Shown: positions 16,561-24,582 of the stretch, one piece after another
Layout of the letters: each line of letters opens with the position of its first letter
Numbering within the stretch: position 1 is the stretch's first letter
From: Coriobacteriia bacterium
Lineage (GTDB): Bacteria > Actinomycetota > Coriobacteriia > Coriobacteriales > UBA8131
Direction: 5' to 3'
DNA length: 33,585 bases
Assembly: GCA_009781525.1 (NCBI GenBank)
Contig: WQXZ01000001.1
Coordinates: 1 to 33,585 of the forward strand
Notes under the pieces: model-generated
What the model was told of the DNA's origin: nothing
Seen by the model: only the letters and a program-made list of their open reading frames with translations
The model's database searches: none
Program-made: the position numbers and the translations under genes

Positions 16561-17580
16561 CTACCTGCTGGCAGCGATACCCCATTCGACAATCTGCGTA
16601 TAAAGCTCGCTATTCTGAATGCCTGAGAAGCGCGCTGCTTCTGGTAACAGGGAAGTCTTAGTCATGCCGGGAATCGTATTGGTTTCGATTATCCAGGCAG
16701 TCCCCAGTGCATCCACAATAAAGTCGCTCCTGGACATACCAGCACACCCCAGTGCGGTATGGGCGATTACTGCCTGGCTTTGCACGTGCGCCAACAGATC
16801 GGCTGGCAGTCGCGCCGGTATGATATGCTCCGACCCACCGTCAGAATATTTTGCTTCGTAATCGTAGAAGTCTGACACTACGGGAACTATCTCGATAACT
16901 GGCAGCGCAGTTGGAGCATCGTTGCCGATCACCGGAACAGTTACCTCGGTACCTGCGATAAAGCGCTCTACCAGCAAAACCTTGCTGACCTCGAATCCAC
17001 GATCCAGGGCAGCTGGCAACTCATCAATTTCACGCACTATCGATACACCGATCGAAGAGCCATCAGCAGCAGGCTTGATTACAACCGGAAGACCATAGCG
17101 CTCCACAAAGCTCTCAGCGGCTTTCAAGCCAGTCATACTTTGGGTAACAGACACGCAGTCTGGAGTATGAAGTCCAGCATGCCTAAAGAAAACCTTGCTG
17201 CGCTGTTTGTCCATAGCCAGAGCACTGGCTAGAACACCGCTACCCGTATAGGGAATTCCCAATAACTCAAGCAAGCCTTGGATCTTACCATCCTCACCGC
17301 CTTGGCCGTGCAGCGCTATGAACACGACATCCGGTTTCAGGTCGATGAGCTGAGAAACAAACGCGGGGTCAATCGGGTCGACCTCAATCACCTCGTGCCC
17401 AACAGCTCTGAGTGCCTCGGCAGAGTTCGCACCACTGGCGAGCGACACATCTCTTTCAGCAGAAAACCCCCCAGCTAATAAAACAATGCGACGCTCGGGG
17501 GTTGTTATCGGAAGAGTCAACGAGGTTTTATCCACATTTATTGACTCGTCTGGTTGGGTCTGGCTTAACTCTGCACTCAT
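16561..17580 (-). CDS. ddl: D-alanine--D-alanine ligase
   Basis: It joins two D-alanines with ATP for peptidoglycan precursors and is cytoplasmic. The ATG at 17580 follows GGAG by six bases, giving 339 residues; a TTG twelve bases further up is less likely because it overlaps that ribosome site. After a variable N-terminus of about 30 residues come RIVLLAGGFSAERDVSLASG, VVFIALHGQGGEDGKIQGLLE and GIPYTGSGVLASALAMDK. The ATP-grasp region carries PVVIKPAADGSSIGVS and VERFIAGTEVTVPVIG. The metal and substrate region near the C-terminus carries SRSDFIVD and ETNTIPGMT. Length and motifs fit the family. It is transcribed away from rlmN, with a 147-bp gap between them. Confidence 0.96.
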   Translation of the reverse strand: MSAELSQTQPDESINVDKTSLTLPITTPERRIVLLAGGFSAERDVSLASGANSAEALRAVGHEVIEVDPIDPAFVSQLIDLKPDVVFIALHGQGGEDGKIQGLLELLGIPYTGSGVLASALAMDKQRSKVFFRHAGLHTPDCVSVTQSMTGLKAAESFVERYGLPVVIKPAADGSSIGVSIVREIDELPAALDRGFEVSKVLLVERFIAGTEVTVPVIGNDAPTALPVIEIVPVVSDFYDYEAKYSDGGSEHIIPARLPADLLAHVQSQAVIAHTALGCAGMSRSDFIVDALGTAWIIETNTIPGMTKTSLLPEAARFSGIQNSELYTQIVEWGIAASR

Positions 17581-17614
17581 TATTATCTCCAATGCTTTGC
17601 TTATGAATAATGTC

Positions 17615-17644
17615 TTGACCTTCTGCTGTCGATTCTAGAATAAA
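17615..17644 (+). promoter_or_regulatory. Possible rlmN promoter
   Basis: TTGACC (17615-17620) is followed 18 bp later by AATAAA (17639-17644), with an overlapping alternative TAGAAT (17636-17641). This lies in the divergent ddl/rlmN gap. The -35 is good and the -10 weak. Confidence 0.3.
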
Positions 17645-17727
17645 GGCACTACAATGAAAAGCACCAAAATGCGGTTGTATGCCGACTGCTAACAAGGCTT
17701 CGGCTGAGGCAGCAACGACCAAGAAGG

Positions 17728-18831
17728 ATGTCGACAACAGTGACTAACAACAGTCAGCCAACAGGCAGAAATGCAACAAAGAGGGAGCAGCCAAGTATCG
17801 CAATTCCGGCGTCGGCTGGGATCAAGCGCTACGGAATCACAGCTTTGCAGGCTTTGATGGTGTCGCTTGGCCAGCCGACTTACCGCGCTGACCAGCTGAT
17901 TGAGTGGCTTTACGGACGCTCGGCTGAAAGCTACGATCAGATGACCAATCTTCCTGCCAGCTTGCGCGATCAGCTTGAGCAGCAGCAACCGATTGCCAGA
18001 CCGGAGGTAATCGATCGGCAGATTTCGTCCGACGGAACCAGGAAGTATCTGCTGCGGTATGCCGATGGCGCCAGGATCGAGGCGGTTGGTATTCCTGATC
18101 GCTCGCGTTTGACTGTTTGTTTTTCTACTCAGGTCGGCTGCAGCATGGGCTGTACATTCTGTGCTACTGGGCGCAACGGACTGGTTCGTCAGCTTGCTCC
18201 TGGCGAGATCGTCGACCAGTTGACCGTTGTTGCCAACGATTTCGGACAAAACGTGAATAGCGCTGTAGCCATGGGTGAAGGTGAGCCTTTTGCTAATTAT
18301 TCGGCGACACTTGACGCTTTGCGCCTGATCAACCACCCCAAATCATTGAACATCGGTGCTCGCCACCTGACTATTTCGACCTCGGGAGTCATCTCTGGCC
18401 TGATGGCTTTCGCGGCTGAACCTGAGCAGTTCAGACTGGCGGTTTCGCTACACTCGGCTCGCCAGCAAACACGCAATATGCTGATGCCGAGACTGACTGG
18501 ATACAGTATAAATGCCCTGCAGCAGACCTTGCTGAACTACAATCTGGCAGTTGGCCGTAGGGTGTCACTTGAATATATCCTGATCGATGAGGTCACAGAT
18601 ACAGACGCAGAAATCGCTGCTCTGATAGCTTTTTGCACAGAGCTGAACTGCCACATCAATTTAATTCCGGTCAATGCTGCTGGAGCCGATCCTGAGTTTT
18701 TCGTGCCGACTCCCCTATCGCGTGCGCGAGCAATTCGGAGCCGCTTGCTGTCAGCCGGAATCGCAACCTCCATCCGTCGCTCGCGTGGTGCTGACATCGC
18801 GTCAGCCTGCGGGCAGCTGGCTGGTAGTTAG
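17728..18831 (+). CDS. rlmN: Radical SAM rRNA/tRNA methyltransferase RlmN
   Basis: It methylates C2 of adenine 2503 in 23S rRNA and A37 in some tRNAs. The protein has 367 residues. A variable N-terminus of about 30 residues precedes the family start (IKRYGITALQ..., YRADQLIEWLYG). The [4Fe-4S] motif CSMGCTFCATG uses Cys138, 142 and 145. MGEGEPFANY is the SAM-binding GGE-like element. Other family signatures are LAVSLHSA, EYILIDEVTD and NLIPVN. The C-terminal mechanistic Cys is in ADIASACGQLA (about residue 361). The start is uncertain: the ATG at 17728 directly abuts AAGAAGG. A GTG at 17740 would have better spacing. It is the only substantial plus-strand gene in the window. Confidence 0.95.
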   Translation: MSTTVTNNSQPTGRNATKREQPSIAIPASAGIKRYGITALQALMVSLGQPTYRADQLIEWLYGRSAESYDQMTNLPASLRDQLEQQQPIARPEVIDRQISSDGTRKYLLRYADGARIEAVGIPDRSRLTVCFSTQVGCSMGCTFCATGRNGLVRQLAPGEIVDQLTVVANDFGQNVNSAVAMGEGEPFANYSATLDALRLINHPKSLNIGARHLTISTSGVISGLMAFAAEPEQFRLAVSLHSARQQTRNMLMPRLTGYSINALQQTLLNYNLAVGRRVSLEYILIDEVTDTDAEIAALIAFCTELNCHINLIPVNAAGADPEFFVPTPLSRARAIRSRLLSAGIATSIRRSRGADIASACGQLAGS

Positions 18832-18908
18832 GTGGGGTTAGGTAGCAGCGCTGTGCGCTGGGAGAACGGGTGCCGCTCGCTGCTCGCTGCTCGCTGATTC
18901 GGCCGCCC

Positions 18909-20630
18909 CTACACCTTGATCGCAGAGACTGCCGAGCAGAATCGATCAGCAAATCTGGATAAGGTCTCGGAGTCGTTATCGGAAAGGTGCACGTGCAAGA
19001 CACGTCGTCCACGTTCTGCGAGTGCAATGAAGTCTGCTTCGGCTTGGATCTTTGCCAGTGTGCCCAGGGTATAGCTGGTGTCTGGAATAGTAATGTCATC
19101 TATCTCGTCTGACGACAGAATCATGAACACGCCATTGTTAGGCCCGCCCTTGTGGAGCTGCCCGGTCGAGTGTAGATAGCGCGGTCCGATTTCAAGGCAT
19201 GAGACAACTCCAAGCCTTGCTGCCGTTCGGTTGCGCATTCTCTCAAGCGCTTCGCGGCGACCGTATCCTCTGAATGGTAGAAAAGCGTTCAGGCAGAAAT
19301 GATCTCCCGCCTTTAAAGATCCTAAGAGAACACGCAGTAGCTTGTCTAGGCTTGGCTCTTCTTCATCAGCTTCCTTTTCACCGATCAGGGTCTTCGATGC
19401 CCGTAGTTCATAAACATAGCTATCTTGTGGAGTGAACTCGACTATCTCGCTGCAGGAGTTATTATCCTCACCTGATAATAGCCGTTTGGCAATGGTTTTC
19501 GTCAGCTCGACATCAGGCTGGTCAAAGGGATATACATCCATCAGAATGCTCAGGAAAGCAGTTGCATACTCCCAGACAATGAATCGTGAAAATGCCTGAA
19601 TCGGGTCATCTATTGTCATGTGTAATTGCGGGGTTGATGGGTCGATATTGGCTATAGACTCGGCAAAACCATCAACCTCGCCCACCGCATAGGTGATCAC
19701 GCTTCGGTCGGAATGTGGGCTGGCTAAGATGCTGGCATCTACCTCGACATTCGGCAGTATACCGACACCATTCTTGCCAAGGGATTCGGCAACCATCTGT
19801 TCAATCCAGAGACCGAACACCTGCCCTGACGGTGGCATGACCAGTGAGAATTTATCGCGTCCACTGAGATACGCGGAGTAGATGAAACATGCCAACTGTA
19901 GTGCAGGGTTGTCGGGTGAATCCTTAACGCATTGTGCTTCGGTCTGAGCAGCTGCAGCTAGAACCTCGTCGACATCGATGCCGACTAATGCTGCAGGAAA
20001 CAGTGTGCTGACTGTCAGAGCGCTGAATCTTCCGCCGACATTTTGCTCAGCAGGAACGATCAGTCGATAGTTGCGTGCTGCTGCGTGTTCAGCCAACTCC
20101 GAACCAGGTTCGGTGATCGCAACGAATCGTGAAGCTGCTTTCTGACTACCCAGGTGAGCTGCTGCGTAGCGCCAAGCGACTCGCTCCAGCATCAGTGGCT
20201 CGATTGTTGACCCGGATTTGCTTGACACTATGTAGACGGTTTTTGCTGGATCTGAAGAACCCAAGATGTGACTGACAAATACTGGTGACAGCGAGTCCAT
20301 AGTGCGAAAAGCTACAGGTTGTTGGGCGGCATTGGCGACTTCGTTCAGTTTGGTGATAGTCATTGCCGCTTGGGATGAGCCGCCTTGACCGATCAGGATC
20401 ACTGCCTCAATACCCTCAGATGTGAACTCTGAGGCCAGTTGCATGATGTCTTTCAGAGGCATTGGTGGGTTAGAAGCCAGTCTGACCCAGCCGAGATTGC
20501 TTTTTACATGCTCAATGATCTTGATATCGCCTGCGAACAGCGTCGGATCGGCAGAGCCTAGACGAGAAGCTGCCTTCAGCGACAATAGTCGTTGAAGGCA
20601 GTCGTCACCGTATTGATAATCGCTACTCAT
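18909..20630 (-). CDS. pgi: Glucose-6-phosphate isomerase (Tal-Pgi type)
   Basis: It interconverts glucose-6-phosphate and fructose-6-phosphate. I place the start at ATG 20630, giving 573 residues. The longer frame reads back into the acidic-tail codons of rplQ and is unlikely to be real. Motifs are GQGGSSQAA in the first SIS domain, SSKSGSTIEP for phosphate binding, NVGGRFSALT, and the C-terminal GPRYLHSTGQLHKGGPN. That last block and RGRRVLHVHL are what I know from the PGI half of transaldolase-PGI fusion proteins; here no transaldolase is attached or adjacent. It starts 22 bp after rplQ with no visible ribosome site, so it may be translationally coupled. It is convergent with rlmN. The 77 bp between them hold a short CAGCGC/GCGCTG hairpin and 7-bp GCTCGCT repeats. 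Confidence 0.92.
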   Translation of the reverse strand: MSSDYQYGDDCLQRLLSLKAASRLGSADPTLFAGDIKIIEHVKSNLGWVRLASNPPMPLKDIMQLASEFTSEGIEAVILIGQGGSSQAAMTITKLNEVANAAQQPVAFRTMDSLSPVFVSHILGSSDPAKTVYIVSSKSGSTIEPLMLERVAWRYAAAHLGSQKAASRFVAITEPGSELAEHAAARNYRLIVPAEQNVGGRFSALTVSTLFPAALVGIDVDEVLAAAAQTEAQCVKDSPDNPALQLACFIYSAYLSGRDKFSLVMPPSGQVFGLWIEQMVAESLGKNGVGILPNVEVDASILASPHSDRSVITYAVGEVDGFAESIANIDPSTPQLHMTIDDPIQAFSRFIVWEYATAFLSILMDVYPFDQPDVELTKTIAKRLLSGEDNNSCSEIVEFTPQDSYVYELRASKTLIGEKEADEEEPSLDKLLRVLLGSLKAGDHFCLNAFLPFRGYGRREALERMRNRTAARLGVVSCLEIGPRYLHSTGQLHKGGPNNGVFMILSSDEIDDITIPDTSYTLGTLAKIQAEADFIALAERGRRVLHVHLSDNDSETLSRFADRFCSAVSAIKV

Positions 20631-20652
20631 TGCTGCGAATCGGTTGTTAGTG

Positions 20653-21459
20653 CTAGTCGTCCTCTTGCTCGACGTCATCTGAAGCGGCATCTTCATCGCC
20701 TTCAGCTGCATCTGCTTCGGCTGGCTCGGCCGCTTCGTCCTCGACGGCGTCGTCAGCAGCTTCGGCTGCGTCGTCATCGACGGCGTCGTCCTCTGCCGCT
20801 TCGGCTGCGTCGTCCTCGACGGCGTCGGCTTCGTCCTCGGCAACCTCGCCCTCTTCATCCGCTACAGCTTCTGAGTCATCGCTTTCATCGACTTCATCAG
20901 CTGACTCGTCGTCGGAAACGTCTTCGTCGTCGATGTCATCTTCGAACTCGTCAAAGTCTTCGTCGTCGAAGATGTCTTCGTCGTCGGAAACGTCCACATC
21001 GTCACTGGCAGCGGCTCTATTCCTGCGGCCAAGACCTCTTAGCCCTCTTCGAGTAGATGTGGACTCCGAATCATCCTCATCGCGTCTTTTCGGAGAAACC
21101 GGCTCTTGCACCAGTTCCATGATTACTACGATAGCATCATCACCGCGACGCTTGCCGATTTTAAAGATTCTTGTATATCCGCCATTACGGCCTTCAAACA
21201 GCCCCTGCTCGACCTTGGCAAAAATCTCGGCAACCAGATCCTTATCGCCTAACTTAGCAATCGCTAGACGGCGAGAGTGTACGTCTCCACGTTTTGCCCA
21301 GGTAATCACACGGTCAACGTCGCCTCGAATCTCTTTGGCGCGCTCAAGGGTTGTTTTTATGCGGTCGTGTGTAAAAAGCGCAACAACCAGATTCTTCTTG
21401 ATGGCCTTTGTGTGGCTGGCATCAGTGCCCAGCTTACGGCCACGCTTATAATGTCTCAT
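20653..21459 (-). CDS. rplQ: Ribosomal protein bL17 with long acidic C-terminal tail
   Basis: A component of the large ribosomal subunit. Residues 1-118 are a standard L17 (MRHYKRGRKLGTDASHTKA, then NLVVALFTHDRIKTTLERAKE, then GGYTRIFKIGKRRGDDA). The remaining 150 residues are an extension. A short basic stretch (SPKRRDEDD, GLRGLGRRNR) is followed by about 115 residues made almost entirely of Asp, Glu, Ala, Ser and Val. L17 proteins are usually 115-130 residues, though actinobacterial forms often have charged tails. ATG at 21459 follows AGGAG by about eight bases, 14 bp after rpoA. The tail codons form a repetitive GAC/GCC tract that creates a long spurious Arg-rich frame on the other strand. 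Confidence 0.96.
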   Translation of the reverse strand: MRHYKRGRKLGTDASHTKAIKKNLVVALFTHDRIKTTLERAKEIRGDVDRVITWAKRGDVHSRRLAIAKLGDKDLVAEIFAKVEQGLFEGRNGGYTRIFKIGKRRGDDAIVVIMELVQEPVSPKRRDEDDSESTSTRRGLRGLGRRNRAAASDDVDVSDDEDIFDDEDFDEFEDDIDDEDVSDDESADEVDESDDSEAVADEEGEVAEDEADAVEDDAAEAAEDDAVDDDAAEAADDAVEDEAAEPAEADAAEGDEDAASDDVEQEDD

Positions 21460-21473
21460 TTGTCAGGCTCCTG

Positions 21474-22427
21474 TTATTGTTTTAGATCCAGCCCCATCGA
21501 AAGAAGTTTTTCTTTGACTTCCTCAATCGACTTCTGGCCGAAGTTACGGATGTTTAGCAGGTCGTTTTCAGAAAAATCGACCAATTGTCGCACCGAATGG
21601 ATATTTGCGCGTTTCAAACAGTTGTACGAGCGCACTGACAGGTCAAGATCCTCAACCAGCTTGTCAAGATCGCTGTTGCCTTGCGAGTCTTCCGACAAGA
21701 AAATCGGAGTGCTTTCGCTCTTTTCACTACCGGCAGCCAGCATTGAGAACGCATCCATATGCTGATTGATGATGTCGGCTGAACGTACAACAGCCTCCTG
21801 CGGTGAAATAGACCCGTTTGTCTCCACCTCTAGAATCAACTTGTCATAGTCGGTCCTCTGACCAACACGATAGTCTTCTACAGCCAGGGTGCAGCGGCGG
21901 ACAGGTGAGTAGAGGGAGTCTACTGGTACCAATCCGATCGGATCGTCTGCGCTCTTGTTTTGCTCGGCGGTAATATATCCGCGGCCGACACCGATGTTGA
22001 TCTCAAGCTCAAGATGGCCACCTTCAGCCAGATTGGCAATCACGTGGTCACTATTGATCAGAGTGAACTCGGTCGGTACATGCAGGCTTCCGCCGGTGAC
22101 TACAGTCGGGCCGGTAGCTGAGACCGTAGCAACAGCCTCTTGTCTGACCCCTTCATCATCTCCGATGTGCGTGAAAACCAGACCCTTGATATTCAAGACA
22201 ATATCTGTCAGATCCTCGATAACACCTTCCAGGGATGAGAACTCGTGCAAAGCACTTTCAACTTTTATGGCCGTGGGAGCCGACCCCTCCAGTGATGAAA
22301 GCAGCACACGGCGCATGCTGTTTCCCAGCGTATGTCCATAGCCGCGTTCAAGCGGCCCGACCTCAAAACGCCCTAAATTGTCGCTGATACGCTCGTAAGT
22401 GACTTCAGGTCGAATGAAATTGGTCAT
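21474..22427 (-). CDS. rpoA: RNA polymerase subunit alpha
   Basis: It forms the assembly platform of RNA polymerase and contacts UP elements and activators. ATG at 22427 (MTNFIRPEVTYER) follows AAGGAG, giving 317 residues; the longer frame upstream is not real. The N-terminal domain has GPLERGYGHTLGNSMRRVLLSSLEGSAPTAIKVE and dimerisation and beta-contact segments to about residue 225. A linker with Ser and Glu follows. The C-terminal domain (about 250-317) has DLSVRSYNCLKRANI, SVRQLVDFSENDLLNIRNFG and SIEEVKEKL. The gene lies between rpsD and rplQ, as in most bacteria. Confidence 0.98.
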   Translation of the reverse strand: MTNFIRPEVTYERISDNLGRFEVGPLERGYGHTLGNSMRRVLLSSLEGSAPTAIKVESALHEFSSLEGVIEDLTDIVLNIKGLVFTHIGDDEGVRQEAVATVSATGPTVVTGGSLHVPTEFTLINSDHVIANLAEGGHLELEINIGVGRGYITAEQNKSADDPIGLVPVDSLYSPVRRCTLAVEDYRVGQRTDYDKLILEVETNGSISPQEAVVRSADIINQHMDAFSMLAAGSEKSESTPIFLSEDSQGNSDLDKLVEDLDLSVRSYNCLKRANIHSVRQLVDFSENDLLNIRNFGQKSIEEVKEKLLSMGLDLKQ

Positions 22428-22462
22428 CGCATTGCTCCTTAATCGCAGGTTCGAGTATCTAC

Positions 22463-23089
22463 TTATTTGGAGTAGAGCTCGACGATCAGCTGCTCGCGGA
22501 TATCCATATCGATCTGGTCGCGGGAAGGCAGGCCTAGAACCGAGCCTTGCAACTTGTCGATATCCACCTCGAGCCACTGAGGTACTTCTGTCTTCTCATT
22601 TGATATCAATGCCGACTTGATAACCAAAAGATCGCGAGCCTTGGGTGCAATAGCAACCAGGTCGCCTTCTTTAACCCTGAATGACGGGATGTCTACCCTG
22701 CGACCATTGACATGCACGTGCCCGTGCCGCACCTGTTGGCGCGCTTCAGCACGGGACTTGGCAAAGCCCAGTCTATAGACAACATTATCAAGGCGAGTCT
22801 CAAGCAGACGCAACAGGTTGTCGCCTGTAACGCCTTGCTGACGGTTAGCCAAGTCGTAATATCCACGGAACTGCTTTTCAAGCAAGCCATAGATACGCTT
22901 GGTCTTCTGCTTCTCACGAAGCTGAATGCGATATTCGCTCTCACGCGGACGCTTGCGCCCGGCATCTCCAGGAGGAAAGCTTCTGCGCTCGAATGCGCAC
23001 TTATCGGTGTAGCAGCGGTCACCCTTCAGAAAGAGCTTTGCTCCTTCACGGCGACAGAGCCTGCAGTCTGGTCCTGTATATCTTGCCAT
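22463..23089 (-). CDS. rpsD: Ribosomal protein uS4
   Basis: A 208-residue primary binding protein of the small subunit, often also the autogenous regulator of this operon. It keeps the zinc-binding set CRLC, about twelve residues, CYTDKC in the N-terminus. The S4 RNA-binding domain has RLDNVVYRLGFAKSRAEARQ and HVHVNGRRVDIPS. ATG at 23089 follows AAAGGAA. It sits 17 bp after rpsK and 35 bp before rpoA. Confidence 0.98.
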   Translation of the reverse strand: MARYTGPDCRLCRREGAKLFLKGDRCYTDKCAFERRSFPPGDAGRKRPRESEYRIQLREKQKTKRIYGLLEKQFRGYYDLANRQQGVTGDNLLRLLETRLDNVVYRLGFAKSRAEARQQVRHGHVHVNGRRVDIPSFRVKEGDLVAIAPKARDLLVIKSALISNEKTEVPQWLEVDIDKLQGSVLGLPSRDQIDMDIREQLIVELYSK

Positions 23090-23106
23090 GTCATGATTCC
23101 TTTCGC

Positions 23107-23505
23107 CTAAACACGTCTGCGCTTGCGCGGACGAACCCCGTTATGTGGGATGGGCGTGCAATCCTGGATACTGGCTATCTCAAGACCAGCTGCCTGCAGA
23201 GTACGAAAAGCAGTATCTCTGCCTGAGCCGGGGCCTTTGATAAATACAGCAACCCTGCGTAGGCCATGCTCCATTGCAATCTTGGCAGCAGCCTCAGCAG
23301 CCATTTGCGCTGCGTATGGTGTTGACTTGCGAGAGCCTTTAAACCCAACAGTGCCAGCACTCTGCCATGTAATGACATTACCGGCGGGGTCGGTAATCGA
23401 GATTATTGTGTTATTAAAAGTTGATTTGATATGAGCCGCACCTACAGAGATATTCTTACGTTCTGAGCGCTTGATGCGGGTTCTTGACTGTTTTCTTGCA
23501 GCCAT
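23107..23505 (-). CDS. rpsK: Ribosomal protein uS11
   Basis: A 132-residue platform protein of the small subunit. It carries GAAHIKSTFNNTIISITD, the GFKGSRKSTPYAAQ stretch and the C-terminal DCTPIPHNGVRPRKRRRV. The start codon overlaps the rpsM stop by one base (TAATG), implying translational coupling. Confidence 0.98.
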   Translation of the reverse strand: MAARKQSRTRIKRSERKNISVGAAHIKSTFNNTIISITDPAGNVITWQSAGTVGFKGSRKSTPYAAQMAAEAAAKIAMEHGLRRVAVFIKGPGSGRDTAFRTLQAAGLEIASIQDCTPIPHNGVRPRKRRRV

Positions 23506-23873
23506 TACTTCTTCTTGCCTCCGATCTGCTTACGGGGGCCTTTACGGGTTCTAGCATTGGTGTGGGTGCGCTGACCGCGTACCGGTAAGCCGCGACGATG
23601 GCGTAAGCCCCGATATGAACCGATTTCCATTAGTCGTTTGACATTTTGTGAAACCTCGCGGCGTAAGTCTCCCTCGACTTGAAGATTCTTGTCGATGTAG
23701 TCACGCAAAGCGACCTCTTCTGCTTCAGAAAGGTCTCTAACGCGAGTATCTGGGTCAATCCCAGTTGCCTGTAAGATTTTGGTAGAGGTGGTCAATCCAA
23801 TACCGTAAATGTAGGTGAGTCCGATCTCAACTCGCTTTTCACGCGGAAGATCGACTCCAGCGATACGTGCCAC
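23505..23873 (-). CDS. rpsM: Ribosomal protein uS13
   Basis: A 122-residue small-subunit head protein that contacts the P-site tRNA and bridges to the large subunit. It starts MARIAGVDLPREKRVEIGLTY and ends with a basic tail, GQRTHTNARTRKGPRKQIG. It lies 12 bp after rpmJ and overlaps rpsK by one base. Confidence 0.98.
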   Translation of the reverse strand: MARIAGVDLPREKRVEIGLTYIYGIGLTTSTKILQATGIDPDTRVRDLSEAEEVALRDYIDKNLQVEGDLRREVSQNVKRLMEIGSYRGLRHRRGLPVRGQRTHTNARTRKGPRKQIGGKKK

Positions 23874-23885
23874 TTGTTATCCTCC

Positions 23886-23999
23886 TTAACCCTGGCGCTG
23901 CTTGTGTCTTGGGTTCTCGCAAATCACCAGAACCCGCCCGTGGCGCCGAATAATCTTGCACTTGTCGCACATCTTTTTGACCGAAGGGCGAACCTTCAT
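23886..23999 (-). CDS. rpmJ: Ribosomal protein bL36
   Basis: A 37-residue large-subunit protein of the zinc-binding type (CDKC, then C and H near the end: VICENPRHKQRQG). The start MKVRPSVKKMCDKC at 23999 follows AAAGGACAG and is the family's usual N-terminus. The longer frame upstream to 24068 is not supported. Confidence 0.95.
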   Translation of the reverse strand: MKVRPSVKKMCDKCKIIRRHGRVLVICENPRHKQRQG

Positions 24000-24113
24000 T
24001 TCTGTCCTTTCAGTTGTGGTTTCTTCCTCTATCTTACACGCCGCAGCCGCAAGCGCTGGTTTGCTCAAAACGACTCGTAAACGAGCCGCTTGTTCTGCCG
24101 TGTAACCTGCTTC

Positions 24114-24332
24114 TCACTTGAAGCGATAAGTTATCCGGCCACGATTTAGATCGTATGGAGACAGTTCAACAGTTACCTTATCACCAGGTAAAATACGAAT
24201 ATAGTGCATTCTCATTTTGCCTGAAATGTGCGCGAGAACCCTATGCCCGTTACCAAGCTCAACCCAAAACTGAGCATTCGGTAACGGCTCAAGGACTGTA
24301 CCTTCCATCTCAATGGCGTTTTCTTTAGCCAA
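24114..24332 (-). CDS. infA: Translation initiation factor IF-1
   Basis: It blocks the ribosomal A site and assists IF-2 and IF-3 during initiation. An OB-fold protein with EGTVLEPLPNAQFWVELGNGH, VLAHISGKMRMHYIRIL and PGDKVTVELSPYDLNRGRI. I choose the TTG at 24332 (AKENAIEMEG...) because it gives exactly the canonical 72 residues. An in-frame ATG at 24356 would add eight residues (MFMRESGF) and has no good ribosome site either. It is the first gene of the alpha operon here, with a strong promoter about 60 bp upstream. Upstream genes of the spc operon (adk, map) are absent, so the ribosomal cluster is split at this point. Confidence 0.93.
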   Translation of the reverse strand: MAKENAIEMEGTVLEPLPNAQFWVELGNGHRVLAHISGKMRMHYIRILPGDKVTVELSPYDLNRGRITYRFK

Positions 24333-24391
24333 AAAACCGCTTTCTCTCATAAACATGTAAAAACAGTCGTTTCCAAAAACGACAAACGGTT

Positions 24392-24420
24392 ATGATACAG
24401 CAGCCTGTCAGCCGTTTCAA
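24392..24420 (-). promoter_or_regulatory. Promoter of the infA-rplQ operon
   Basis: On the minus strand TTGAAA (24415-24420), 17 bp, then TATCAT (24392-24397). Transcription would start near 24385, leaving a leader of about 50 bases before infA. This is the best sigma-70-type match in the window. Confidence 0.6.
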
Positions 24421-24447
24421 GTGCCGTTATACAAAACATTGGGCAAC

Positions 24448-24550
24448 AAGCTGCGTTAATGCAGGCTAAGCGCAGCTTTTCATAGTCAAAATGGCAAAAC
24501 TGGCTTTACCTGCGTTAATTCAGCTCCCGATCACATCTGTTGCGTTAGTC
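24448..24550. promoter_or_regulatory. Hairpin and recurring TGCGTTA motifs between ferredoxin and infA
   Basis: AAGCTGCG (24448-24455) pairs with CGCAGCTT (24471-24478) over a 15-base loop. This hairpin follows the ferredoxin gene and might end its transcript, but no T-run follows on the minus strand. CTGCGTTAATGCAG (24451-24464) and CTGCGTTAATTCAG (24510-24523) are near-identical, and a third shorter copy lies at 24540-24550. These may be binding sites. Confidence 0.3.
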
Positions 24551-24582
24551 ACATCAGCTCTGGTTTATACACTTGCTGCGTC

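Noticed and set aside
17679..17747. A 22-codon frame overlapping the rlmN start
   Set aside because: No ribosome site ahead of its ATG; it might be the remains of an alternative frame, not enough to call a leader peptide.
20592..21056. Arg-rich plus-strand frame and the extended minus-strand frame over the rplQ tail
   Set aside because: Both are shadows of the repetitive acidic-tail codons of rplQ in other frames.
24069..24113. Longer N-termini for rpmJ, rpoA, purA and the rubredoxin/rubrerythrin-like gene
   Set aside because: Upstream in-frame codons exist, but family N-termini and ribosome sites point to the shorter starts.
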